Positions 8,940-18,224 of a DNA stretch of 64,000 bases are shown here, in pieces; the stretch's first letter is position 1, and each line of letters opens with the position of its first letter. Below the pieces are notes generated by a model. The model was not told where the DNA came from, ran no database searches, and saw only the letters and a list, made by a program, of their open reading frames with translations. The position numbers and the translations under genes were made by a program. Source of the DNA: Roseiarcus sp963696665 (GTDB lineage Bacteria; Pseudomonadota; Alphaproteobacteria; Rhizobiales; Beijerinckiaceae); contig CAVOLE010000031.1 of the NCBI GenBank assembly GCA_963696665.1, forward strand, positions 248,001 to 312,000. The letters run 5' to 3'.

Positions 8940-9849
8940 CGAGCGTCTCCTCATCGATTTCGACTTGCGACCCCTCGAGCGCCATGAAGCATCCGTCGCG
9001 GCTCAGGGCGCCCGTGACCCCTTGCAGATGGAGCGCCGCGGCGGCGATTGCTCCTCGGGCGATGAGCAGCTGAACCGCCGCGAGGCCCCGGTCAAGGGCG
9101 AGCGCGATCGAATCCGAGTTGAGCGGCGCGACGCCGCGCGTCACCAGCCGATCGCCGAGATCGCTGTCCGGCTGGAGGCTGCGGGCGGGACGGCGCTCGA
9201 CGCGCGGATCGCCGGGAAGGTCGACGGCGTTCGCGACGACAGTAGCGGCCGCGTCGGCCTCCGCCGCGCAAGACGCAAGGATCGTGACCGCGTCCGCAAT
9301 GCCAAGCGAGAAACTGCGCCCCGGCGCGCCGGAAGTCGCGATCCCGCCGATGCCGTCCGCGGCGGCGAGCCCGGCGCGGGCGAACAGGGCGGGGCGGTCG
9401 GGCCGGCTGACGAGGCCAACCGTCGTCGCCTCGCCCGGCGCAAGCCACAGCGCGATGTCGCCGCCGTTATTGACGGAGATGCGGGTAAGGCCCTCGTCCG
9501 ACGCGCCGCGAGTGGCGGCGAGGATTTCGTCGGCGACGGCGCCCGCGACAGCGGCCATCGGCGTGATGAAGGCGTCCTGCGCGTGCGGCGCGACCGCCGC
9601 CTCCATCCGCCGCGCGACGGGGCCGTGGAAGGGACGCGGCACAGGCGCGGCGGGCGCTCGGAGCTCTGCAAGTTCCATGCAAAGCTCATCGAGCACGAAG
9701 CGGAACCGCGCCGCCGCGGCGCGATAGGCGACGACAACAGCCGCCGGCGCCCCTGCCGCTTCGACGATGAGGTCGATCGGGCCATCCTGCAGATGCAGTC
9801 GTCGCCCATCGGGCAGCATGCGGACCTGCGCGCGCTCCGTCCCGTTCAT
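8932..9849 (-). CDS. UPF0280 family protein (ApbE-like fold)
   Basis: This 305-residue UPF0280 protein, a family placed in the ApbE-like superfamily, shows VNNGGDIAL (about residues 126-134), matching the glycine/aspartate motif that holds FAD in ApbE flavin transferases. GGIATSG follows at about 168-174, then SLGIADAVTILA and an Ala/Asp-rich helix CAAEADAAATVVANAV, the order seen at the C-terminal half of ApbE. The ATG at 9849 lies 2 bp after the hnr stop, so it is translationally coupled to hnr. Hnr of E. barkeri contains covalently bound flavin, so a flavin-attachment role on Hnr is a reasonable hypothesis, not a demonstrated one. Confidence 0.85.
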   Translation of the reverse strand: MNGTERAQVRMLPDGRRLHLQDGPIDLIVEAAGAPAAVVVAYRAAAARFRFVLDELCMELAELRAPAAPVPRPFHGPVARRMEAAVAPHAQDAFITPMAAVAGAVADEILAATRGASDEGLTRISVNNGGDIALWLAPGEATTVGLVSRPDRPALFARAGLAAADGIGGIATSGAPGRSFSLGIADAVTILASCAAEADAAATVVANAVDLPGDPRVERRPARSLQPDSDLGDRLVTRGVAPLNSDSIALALDRGLAAVQLLIARGAIAAAALHLQGVTGALSRDGCFMALEGSQVEIDEETLDA

Positions 9850-9851
9850 GC

Positions 9852-11350
9852 TCAGGCTTTCAGCCGTTGCTGCGGCGGCTGGACCGGCCACGGATTGCCG
9901 TCGATCTGACGCACGTGCCTTGCGGCCCCTTCGGTAAGCGCGCTCAACGGGCGCACATGGTCCATATGTCCGCCAAGCGCGGCGTAGTCAGAAAGCCGCA
10001 TCGTGAATTCGATCGGCGCGACGAGCGCCGGCGTGGGGACGTAGCCGAAGGAATTGGCCGGCAGGCGCGTCACGTCGACCATGAAGGTGATGCCGCCGCC
10101 CGGCCAGACATAGGCGGGCGCGCCGCCGCAGGTCACGCGGGTCAGCGCGTCCTTGACCGAGCGCGTGAGACGAACCGGGTTTTCGGTGACGCCTGCGCGC
10201 AGGGAGCCGCCGGCGCCGCCCATGAACATGACCGTCGACAACGCTGGTTCGCAGTTCTCCTGGATGCGCTCGACAGACAGGCGCAAGGCCTCCGGCAATT
10301 CCGTCTCGACGGGCCGCAGCGCCTCGTCTAGCCGGTAGAAGCCGTAGTGCTCCCTGTCGTCGAGACCATCAGCATGGTGAGGCCCGGCCGGGCTTCCTTC
10401 GGGTTGAACGGTCCCAGGATCGACAGCGGATCGGAAATGTTCGTGCCGCCCCAGCCCGTGCCGGGCTCCGCGACCTGAAAGTATCGGCCGGGCGTCGACC
10501 GCCGCCCTTTCATCTTGACGCCGGTTGGCGGAATGTCGAGCAGCTTGCCGGCCTGGTGTTCCGAGAGGACGCCCGTGATGTGATCGTCCACAACGATCAC
10601 CTCGTCGACGTGTCCGAGCCATTGCTTGGCGAACATGCCGATCGTCGCCGAGCCGCAGCCGACACGCATCCGCTCCTCGCGAACGCCGTTGATGATAGGG
10701 GCGGCGCCGGCTTCGACCACGATCGTAACGCCGCCGTCGACGGTCAATTCGACCGGGCCGCCATTCGACAGGCGCAGCAGCGCATCGCAGGTGACCCGCC
10801 CCTCTTTCTTCGAGCCGCCGGTCAGATGATGCACGCCGCCGAGGGACAGCATCTGTGAGCCGTATTCCCCCGTCGTCACGTGCCCGACGGCCTCGCCCTC
10901 CGCACGCACGGTCGATTGCTCGGGACCGAGGTAGCGGTCGGTGTCGACTTTCACCTTGACGCCGCAATAGCTGAAGATGCCCTCGGTCACGACCGTCACC
11001 ATATCGACGCCGTCGACTTCCGACGAGACGATGAAGGGCGCGGGCTTGTAGTCCGGATAGGTGGTTCCGGCGCCGATAGCGGTGACGAACACAGAATCGT
11101 CGGGCAGCACCGCGCCCGACCATTCCGCCGCATTGCGCGAGAAGGGCACGACCGCGCCGCCGCGCTCCATCGTGCGCTCGAGCAGCACGTGCGGATCAAC
11201 CCGCACCAGCTCGCCGTTACGATTGGCGTAGCGGTCGCAGGCCCCGGCCATTCCAGGGCGGATGTAGCAGGTCACGGGACAAGCGTCGCAGCGCACTTTG
11301 TCGTCCGCTTCCAACTCGACCTGTCCGTGGCTCATGGCTCGCCTCGCCAT
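9852..11350 (-). pseudogene. hnr: 6-hydroxynicotinate reductase, frameshifted
   Basis: The gene would encode about 499 residues. The N-terminus has a four-cysteine cluster (Cys21, 24, 28, 38 in CDACPVTC...GACDRY) fit to bind an iron-sulfur cluster. Later come VTEGIFSYCGVKVKVDTDRY, MRVGCGSATIG and VVDDHITGVLSEHQAGK (about residues 253-269). The frame breaks at the CCC run 10352-10354: restoring one base joins LMVSTTG to EHYGFYRLDEALRP and the remaining 165 residues. Hnr reduces 6-hydroxynicotinate to 1,4,5,6-tetrahydro-6-oxonicotinate with electrons from ferredoxin. It heads the leftward unit with UPF0280, DUF1185 twice and marR, from a strong promoter at 11386-11429. An alternative start is the ATG at 11335. 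Confidence 0.82.
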
Positions 11351-11385
11351 TGGAAGCGCGCGGCGCTAGGTCCATGCGCGCCAAA

Positions 11386-11429
11386 TCATTAGCATACTAA
11401 TGAAATATCGCGTCGCCGCCCACTGTCAA
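11386..11429 (-). promoter_or_regulatory. hnr promoter with perfect palindromic operator
   Basis: On the minus strand TTGACA (11424-11429), a 16-bp spacer and TATTTC (11402-11407) precede the palindrome TCATTAG-N4-CTAATGA at 11386-11403. Both 7-bp arms match perfectly, making this the best of the three operators. The promoter sits inside the last codons of nicB, whose stop is at 11397-11399, so hnr can be expressed separately from nicAB. Confidence 0.65.
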
Positions 11430-14400
11430 GGTTTCTGTGCGCAGCCGGGCGGAGGCCTCCCGAAGCCCGGTCCAGGCTGGCTTGTCCGGGGCGAAGCGGG
11501 CGCGCAGATAGGCCACGAGGTCGGCAATCTGCGGGTCATCGAGGTGATGGCGGAAAGCGGGCATGGCGCCGAGCTCGCTTGAGCCCTCCGGATGCGCGCC
11601 GTTGAGGATGACGCGCAGGACCGTGTCCGGCTTGTCGGCGCGGATCGCGCTGTTGAGCGCGAGCGACGGCTTCACGCCGAACATGTCGAGACCCAGCCCG
11701 GGCTCGTGGCAGACGGCGCAGGCGCCGTCGTAGATGCGGGCGCCGGCGAAAGTCGCGGGATTTGACGCCCGCGCCTTCGCCGCCTGTTCGAGGCGCGTCT
11801 TGAGGCCAGGGTCGGCGGCGGGCGGCGCCGGCGCGAGCGAGACGAGATAGCGCGCCATCGCGCGAATGTCGGAATCGGGCAGGGGCTTGAGCCCCGCGAC
11901 GATTGGCGCCATCGGCCCGCCGGCTGCGCCGTGCTCGGCGGAAAAGCCGCTGCGCAGGTAGTCGAAATAAGCCTGCTCAGTCCAGGCGATCGGCGCGGGC
12001 GACGACCCGTTGAGGGGCGGGGCAAACCACCCGTCGACCTCGCCGCCGGCCAGGTGATCGGCGCCCTTGAGTTCGGCGCCGAACGAGTTGCGGGGCGAGT
12101 GGCAGGCAGAGCAATGGCCGAGCCCTTCGACAAGGTAGGCGCCGCGATTCCACTCAGCGTCGCGATCGGGCCGCGCCTCGAAGGGCTCGGCGTGATGAAA
12201 CATCGTGTTCCACGCCGCCATGAGCGGGCGGAAGCCGAACGGACCGCGAAGGTCGGCCGGACGGTTCGGCGCCGAGACCGGCGGCTGAGCCATGAAATAG
12301 GCGTAGAGCGCCTGCAGGTCGGCCTCGCTCGCCTTGACAAAGGATGTATAGGGGAACGCTGGAAAGAGATGGCGCCCGTCGCGTCCGACTCCCTCGCGCA
12401 TCGCGCGCTCGAAGGCCGCGTAGGACCATGTCCCGATACCTGTCGCTTCGTCGGGCGTGATGTTTGTCGCATAGACCACGCCAAAGGGCGTGGCGATGGC
12501 GCGTCCGCCCGCCAGCGCCTCGCCGCCCGGCGCGGTATGGCAATGGGTACATCCTCCGAGACCGGCAAGCGCCCGGCCGCGTTCGATGGTCGCGGCAGAC
12601 CACGTCGCGGGATCAGGCCGCGCGACGGGCGCAATCGCGCCGCCGATCGGCAGGCTCGCTAGGCCAAGCGATCCAAGCGCTCCGAACGCCGCCGCAAGCA
12701 ACGGACCGAGCCGCCGCCGCGGCTTGGCCGGGGCGGCCGCCGGAATGGCAAGAGACGGCGCCTCGCGCGGCGCCGCCGCGGCAAATCCGGCCTCGCGCAA
12801 ACCTTTGAGGATGCGGTCGGGCGTGAAGGGCGGCTCGCGGAACCGCACGCCCGTCGCGTCGAAGATCGCGTTGGCGATCGCCGCCGCGCTCGGCACCGAG
12901 GCGGATTCGCCGACGCCGAGCGGCTCGTGTTCCGGCCTTGAGACCATGAGCACATCGATGGCCGGGAGCTCGGAAAACGTCAGGAGCGGATAGCTTCCCC
13001 AGTCGCGCGACGTTACAGCGATATCGGAAAAGGTGACCTTCTCCTTGAGCACGCGGCTCGTTGACTGGATGACGTTGCCGTGAATCTGGTGACGTACGCC
13101 CTCGGGATTGATCATCAAACCCGAATCCTGCCCGCTGTGACTCGGGTCAACGAAACCTCGCCTGTGCCGGGATTGACGGCGACGTCCGCCACCCAGGCCG
13201 ACCATGCCGAGGCGAGGCCGGGAAACTTCGAGTGGACATAAACCGCGTAAGCGAAGCCGCGCCCCAAGAGATTTCCGCTCTCGTCGCGGCGCATGCGCGG
13301 CCCGGCATGCGGCTCCCATTTGGCTCTCGCGGCGATCTGCTCGACGAGGTCTCTCCCGCGAGCGTCCTTGAGATAGCGCAGACGGTAGGCGATTGGGTCC
13401 ACGCCCGCCTCCGCCGCGAGCTCATCGATATAGGATTCATGGGCGAAGGTGTTCGGCAGGGCCGACACGCCCCTCAGCCAAGCCGCGCGCGCGATTGGCG
13501 CCATGTCGTGGACGACCACGCGATGATTGGCGAAATCGTAAGGGCCGATCGCCGTCCGGTCGCCCATCTCCGCAATTGCGGGCGTCGAAGGAATCTTGCC
13601 GGTGAGGATCAGCGCGAGCGTGGGCGCGGGGTTGGATGGATAGCGGGTGGCGAAATCATAGGCCGCGACCCCGCCGCCAACGTCGATGCCGCCGTCAACG
13701 CTCATCAGCTGGGCAGCGCCCTTCGGCTCCCACTGATGCTCCTGATCGCGCGTCAGCTGCACCCTGACCGGCCGGCCGACCGCGCGCGAGAGCAGCGCGG
13801 CGTCGGCGGTCACGTCATCCGCCCCGTTGCGCCCGTAGCACCCCGAAGCCTCCATCCGGATCAACTCGATGACGTCTTCCGGAAGGTCGAGAAGCAGCGC
13901 CAGGTCGCTACGCATCCATAAGGGGTTCTGCGTGCCGGACCAGACGCGCGCCCGGTCGCTAGTGACGTCGGCGAGCGCGGCGGACGGGCCGATCGAGCCG
14001 TGCAGCTGGTAGGGCCAGACATAGGAGCGAGTGAGCCGCGCGGCGGCCGACTTGAGGGCGCTATCGACGTCGCCCTTGTCGAGCAGCTTGCGCCGCCGCG
14101 ACGGGTTGCGCGTCAGCGCGACGGCGACGTCGGTGAGATCCGGCGGCTTTGCTCCTTCGCGCCACTCGACTTCAGCGCGCGCATCGCCGCCTCGGCCTGC
14201 TCCTCCCGCTCGGCGACGACGCCGACGAAATCGCCAACGACCACGGTCGCCACGACGCCCGGAAGGCGAGCGATGGACGCTTCGTCGACGCGGATGAGCG
14301 AGCGCCCGACGTGGTCGCCCGAATCGAATCCCGCATAGGGTGGCCGGACGACGCGTCCGTGCAGCATGCCGGGCACGCGCATGTCGTGGACATAGACGAG

Positions 14401-15009
14401 GCCGCCTGTAGCCTTGGCCGGAAGATCGACGCGCGGCGGCGACGCGCCGACAATGCGGTAGGCGCCCGGCGCCTTGACCGTCGCATCGTCCGCGAGCTTG
14501 AGCCGTATCCGCTCTTCGCCGATCAGTTCGGCGTAGCTCAGGCGGCGATTGTCGTCCGCGAGAGGCCGGACGACGCCGTCATCGACGGTCAGCGCCTCCG
14601 CAGCGATCCCAAAGATCGCCGCGGCCCGATCCACAAGGAAGCGCCGCGCCTGCGCCGCGGCGCGGCGCAAAGGGATCGCGCTGAGCTGGATCGTCTCGCT
14701 GGCGATGGTCGGTCCTTGGTCGGGAGCGAGGCCCGTGTCGCCGAGCACCATCGCGACGCGCTCGAAGGAGACGTCCAGCTCCTCCGCGACGATCTGCGCC
14801 AACGCGGTGCGGATGCCCGTGCCGAGGTCGACGTGGCCGTTGAACGCCGTCACTTCGCCCGCCGCAGCGACGATGACGAAGGGCGCGAGGGCGTCCGCGG
14901 GCGCCTCGTCGAGAGAGTCGCTGCGCGCCTCCGGCTCGACGACAGCAAGCGTGCCCGGCTTTTCCAAATAGTCCGCGCGGCGGAGCCCCTGCGGCTGCAG
15001 CCCGGTCAC
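11397..15009 (-). pseudogene. nicB: nicotinate dehydrogenase large subunit NicB with cytochrome c domains, two frameshifts
   Basis: Reconstructed, this is a protein of about 1,200 residues. The N-terminal two thirds are a molybdopterin-binding subunit of the xanthine dehydrogenase family, with NGHVDLGTGIRTALAQIV and GDTGLAPDQGPTIAS. The C-terminal third carries three haem c motifs, CTHCH, CSACH and CAVCH (codons near 12.55, 12.11 and 11.71 kb), as in NicB of Pseudomonas putida, which passes electrons to the respiratory chain. The GTG start at 15009 overlaps the nicA stop (GTGA). Two single-base losses break the frame, at about 14170 (ALK/VEWREGAKPPDL) and about 13130 (VTAG/QDSGLMINPEG). All three pieces are otherwise well conserved. 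It would hydroxylate nicotinate at C6 at the membrane or periplasmic side. Confidence 0.82.
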
Positions 15010-15478
15010 GCGCGGAGAGCCCTCGCCGCGAGCCGCACGGCCGCGATGATCTCGACATGTGCGCCGCAGCGGCAGAGATTGAAGCGCAGCGCCTCGCGGA
15101 TGTCCGCTTCGGAGGGATCGGGATTGACGTCGAGGAGGGCAACCGCGGACATGATCATTCCGTTGAGGCAATAACCGCACTGCGCCGCCGCGCAGGCTAT
15201 GAAGGCCTGCTGCACCGGATCGAGCTTGTCGCCGTCGGCCAGGCCCTCGAGCGTCGTTACGCGCCGCCCTTCGACATTCGCAAGCGTCAGCACGCAGCTT
15301 CTTGCGAGCTTGCCATCGATAAGAATGCTGCAAGCGCCGCATTCGCCGAGGCCACAGCCGTATTTCGGCCCGTTGAGAGAGCAGTCGTTGCGCAGAAACG
15401 AAAGTAAGGGGTCGTCCGCGGCAGGCGCGCTTCGACGGTCGCACCATTCACTAGCAAAAACAAGCGAGCTCGATACAA
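15006..15478 (-). pseudogene. nicA: nicotinate dehydrogenase [2Fe-2S] subunit NicA, frameshifted
   Basis: This small iron-sulfur subunit (about 157 residues) of the molybdenum hydroxylase family has both clusters visible: the plant-type CGLGECGACSILIDGKLARSC and the C-terminal CAAAQCGYCLNG with CRCG. The N-terminus LFLLVNGATVEARLP is one frame off from DDPLLSFLRNDCSLNGPKYG. One base is missing near 15418-15421. A TTG at 15478 or one at 15463 is the likely start, as no ATG is in frame. It transfers electrons from the NicB molybdenum site to its haems. It is the first gene of nicAB, read leftward and divergent from the GntR gene. Confidence 0.78.
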
Positions 15479-15872
15479 CTCAGAACGCGGCCAAACATCC
15501 GCATCATGCGGGAATCCCGTATGTCGTTGGGACTCCTATGGTGCAGGGCGCGGGAAGGCTCTGTCAATAAAGGCAGCACGCGCGTTGACGTAATGCCTTA
15601 TATTTGATACATCACACTTCAGGAGGAAGCATTGACCAGGAGCACATCTGCTCTCGATTGCCGTTGGCGCGATCGAAGGGCCGAAATCTTCCATATTCGT
15701 TTCCGCGACTTCAGCCGATGAAGGTCCAGCGCAAAGAATGCCCGCTCGCCGGCAGCCTGCTGGCTTTCGAGCCCGGCGTTCGAAGGCCGACCCGGACTTC
15801 GCCAGGCCAGCTTGAGCGCATGGCTTCGATGCGCCAGCACGATATGAGCGTCACTCCCCTCAGGACATTGGG
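15479..15872. other. divergent intergenic region between nicA and the GntR gene
   Basis: This 394-bp stretch holds no convincing gene. A rightward promoter-like pair TTGACG (15585-15590) and TACATC (15608-15613) has 17 bp spacing and overlaps TGATACATCA (15607-15616), a short near-palindrome of the kind FCD-type GntR proteins bind. A good ribosome site, AGGAGGAAG, at about 15622-15630 precedes a TTG that opens only 29 codons, perhaps a leader peptide or the stub of a lost gene. I found no copy of the MarR-type palindrome upstream of nicA. Confidence 0.35.
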
Positions 15873-15881
15873 GTGACGCTC
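15846..15881. promoter_or_regulatory. stem-loop spanning the GTG start of the GntR gene
   Basis: GAGCGTCAC (15846-15854) pairs exactly with GTGACGCTC (15873-15881), and an adjoining CCCC/GGGG block extends the stem with a one-base bulge around a loop of about 8 bases. No T-run follows, so it is a poor terminator. The right arm contains the GTG at 15873, so a structured transcript would hide that start. Confidence 0.45.
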
Positions 15882-16562
15882 GTGTTCAATCGAGCTTCCC
15901 TCAGCGAGCAAGTCGAAGCTGCGCTACGGCAAGAAATCACGCTTGGCCGCTTGCGCCCCGGGCAGAGAATTAGCGCGTCCGACTATCTGACCAACTGGAA
16001 TGTGAGCATCACGCCGTTCCGTGACGCTGTGCGAACTCTGCAAACTCGAGGCTTCGTAACAGTGGAGCCGCGCAAGGGCGTCTATGTCGCGGAGATCAAT
16101 CTGAAGACCTTGCAGGAAATCTTTGAGTTGCGGATCGCGCTTGAATGCATGGCGATCGAGCTTGCCACCTCGCGCGCCGATGGGCGGGAGGCGGAGCGCG
16201 TCCGAGCAGCTTACGTCAAAGCCGGCGTCCGGGTTCGCAAGGGCGACAACTCGTTACTGGCGGAGACCGATCAGGCGGTCCACGATTTCGGCCGCAATTC
16301 GTGCGGCAACGCACGTCTGCAGCAGCTTCTGTCATCTCACATGGATCTCATCCAGTGGACGCAGAATACGGCCATCCGCAAATATCCTGAATCCCGTGAA
16401 CTGGCGTTGCCAGAGCATATTGCAATCATGGACGCTGTCTGCGCGTGCGACGCCGCTCAAGCTTCGCGCGCCATGCGGGCTCACCTCGAGAACGCCTATT
16501 TGCGGATGGCGGACCGGTTCGAGGCGGCGCAGGAAGCGAGTTCCGGCGCGGGCGCCCGATGA
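15873..16562 (+). CDS. GntR-family transcriptional regulator, FCD (FadR-type) domain
   Basis: This regulator of about 229 residues has an N-terminal winged helix (LSEQVEAALRQEITLGRLRP, then ISASDYLT and ITPFRDAVRTLQTRGFV). An all-helical FCD effector domain follows, recognisable by EIFELRIALECMAIELA and two later histidines (EHIAIMD, MRAHLENAY) that usually hold a metal. The start is uncertain: GTG at 15873 lies within a stem-loop and GTG at 15882 is also possible. Its stop overlaps the ATG of the enolase gene (ATGA), so it is the first gene of the sugar-acid locus and probably its local regulator, responding to a sugar acid or the enolase product. Confidence 0.85.
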   Translation: MTLVFNRASLSEQVEAALRQEITLGRLRPGQRISASDYLTNWNVSITPFRDAVRTLQTRGFVTVEPRKGVYVAEINLKTLQEIFELRIALECMAIELATSRADGREAERVRAAYVKAGVRVRKGDNSLLAETDQAVHDFGRNSCGNARLQQLLSSHMDLIQWTQNTAIRKYPESRELALPEHIAIMDAVCACDAAQASRAMRAHLENAYLRMADRFEAAQEASSGAGAR

Positions 16563-17725
16563 AAGTCAAATCTGTCAGTTCGCACATCCTTCGCGCGCCG
16601 CTCGGCGCACAGAAGTTTTATTCGTCGCAGGCCGCTTTTCCGGAACGGAACAGTTACCTGGTCCGGGTCGAAACGGACTCCGGTCTCGTCGGCTGGGGAG
16701 AAGGCGGCCAATATGGTCCGCCGGAGCCGGTCGCCGCGTGCGTCGACGCGGTTTTTGCGCCACGGCTCATCGGGCGAGACCCGACCGAGCCCGTGAGGAT
16801 CTGGGAGGAGCATTACGCGTTTTCCCGCGATTTCGGGCAGAAGGGAACTTATATCGAGGCGATCTCCGCCATCGATATCGCGCTTTGGGACATTGCGGGC
16901 CAGGCCGCGGGCCTTCCCGTCTGGAAGATGCTCGGAGGACGCTTCCGCGACAGCGTGACCGCCTATGCGACCGGCTGCTACTACCCGGACGATTTCCGTA
17001 ACCTGCCCGCGGTTCTGCGAGCCCTCGAGAAGGAGGCGTCAGGCTACGCCGACGCCGGCTTCCAGTTCCTCAAGATCAAGGTGGGCCTGCTTAGCCTCGC
17101 TGACGATGTTGAACGCCTTCGCGTCATCCGAGCGGCGGTTGGTCCACGGATCGGACTGCTTGTCGACGCCAACCATGCCTATAACGCCGCTTCGGCCGTC
17201 CGCATGGGCAGGCTCATGGAGCCGCATCAGGTCGAGTTTTTCGAGGAGCCGGTTACGCCTGAGGATCGCGAGGGATACCGCAAAGTGCGGTATGAGAATC
17301 CCATCGCCGTGGCGGGGGGCGAGTGCGAATTCACCCGTTACGGATTCCGCGATCTCATCGGCGGCGGCTGCGTCGACATCGCCCAGCCGGACCTTGCTTG
17401 CGCCGGCGGATTTTCGGGCTGGCTCGACATCCTTGCGCTTGCGAAAAGCTATGGCGTCGCCACGATCCCTCATGTTTGGGGGTCTGGCGTCGCGGTCGCG
17501 GCGGCGCTTCACGCGGTGGCGTCAATTCCGCCTTTCCCGCACACCGCCAATCCACTCCCGTTGCTCAACGAGCCGGTCATTGAATTTGACCGCAAGCACA
17601 ATCCGCTGCGAGACGAGCTCCTCGCCGAACCGTTCGCGCTGAAGGATGGACGCCTGGTGGTTCCCGATCGTCCGGGGCTTGGCGTCACAGTAAGGGATGA
17701 CACCCTCAGGGCCTACAAGCGATGA
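16559..17725 (+). CDS. mandelate racemase/enolase superfamily sugar-acid dehydratase
   Basis: This protein of about 388 residues starts at MKVKSVSSHILR, with its ATG overlapping the gntR stop. The capping domain is followed by the (beta/alpha)7-beta barrel. Key residues are LKIKVG (the Lys-x-Lys pair), VDANHAY (first metal Asp), FFEEPV (second metal Glu), GGECEF (third metal Glu), and the His in TIPHVWGSG that acts as the opposite base in the mandelate-racemase subgroup. Such enzymes abstract the proton next to a carboxylate; most relatives dehydrate sugar acids. The exact substrate cannot be read from sequence, but the adjoining sugar ABC importer fits uptake and dehydration of an aldonic or aldaric acid or its lactone. 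Confidence 0.85.
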   Translation: MKVKSVSSHILRAPLGAQKFYSSQAAFPERNSYLVRVETDSGLVGWGEGGQYGPPEPVAACVDAVFAPRLIGRDPTEPVRIWEEHYAFSRDFGQKGTYIEAISAIDIALWDIAGQAAGLPVWKMLGGRFRDSVTAYATGCYYPDDFRNLPAVLRALEKEASGYADAGFQFLKIKVGLLSLADDVERLRVIRAAVGPRIGLLVDANHAYNAASAVRMGRLMEPHQVEFFEEPVTPEDREGYRKVRYENPIAVAGGECEFTRYGFRDLIGGGCVDIAQPDLACAGGFSGWLDILALAKSYGVATIPHVWGSGVAVAAALHAVASIPPFPHTANPLPLLNEPVIEFDRKHNPLRDELLAEPFALKDGRLVVPDRPGLGVTVRDDTLRAYKR

Positions 17726-18000
17726 CGAGAGGGTTTTCTTCGACGCGCCTTGCGCAAAAGAACGTGCAGATCACGGGCGCAGGAGCTAGCTTTGGCCGGC
17801 ACAAAGCTCGGGCCTTGGCCGCCGAAGGCGCGGACGTCGCCATTCTCGATTTCCAAGACGCCGCCGTAACGGCGACAGAGATCACCGCGCTTAAGCGCCG
17901 ATGCGAGGTCTTTCGATCCGACGCGCGCGACGAGGATCGAGTCAAAACAGCAATGACAGGTCAAGCCATCAACGTCACCGGCGGATTCATCATGACGTAA
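17722..18000 (+). pseudogene. short-chain dehydrogenase with a large internal deletion
   Basis: The 92-residue product joins the start of an SDR (strand and a weakened TGxxxGxG, here TGAGASFGRHKA, then EGADVAILDFQ) directly to the characteristic SDR tail GQAINVTGGFIM. About 150 central residues are missing, including the catalytic Ser-Tyr-Lys, so it cannot be an active dehydrogenase. The join lies at about 17955 and is in frame. It starts 4 bp before the enolase stop, and a sugar-acid or alcohol dehydrogenase here would have suited the pathway. I read it as a relic of an in-frame deletion. Confidence 0.7.
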
Positions 18001-18224
18001 GTCTGCAATTTCGTCCGGCGGCCGCGCCGACTTCGGTCCTTAGATGAAGGAAGACAACGAACATCGCGTTTCGAGTTCTTGACGACCAGACCAGCGGTCC
18101 ATGACTATGCATGAATGATCGTTGTTGTAGTAAGCAACGCGATCTTGGAGCGGCCACAAGGCCGCACGGAATCAAGTTGAACGTCGCAACGTCGATCATG
18201 ACGTTGCGCAATGGGAGGAAGACC

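Noticed and set aside
15604..15876. 90-codon frame upstream of the GntR gene
   Set aside because: No homologous features; it runs through the stem-loop and overlaps the regulator start.
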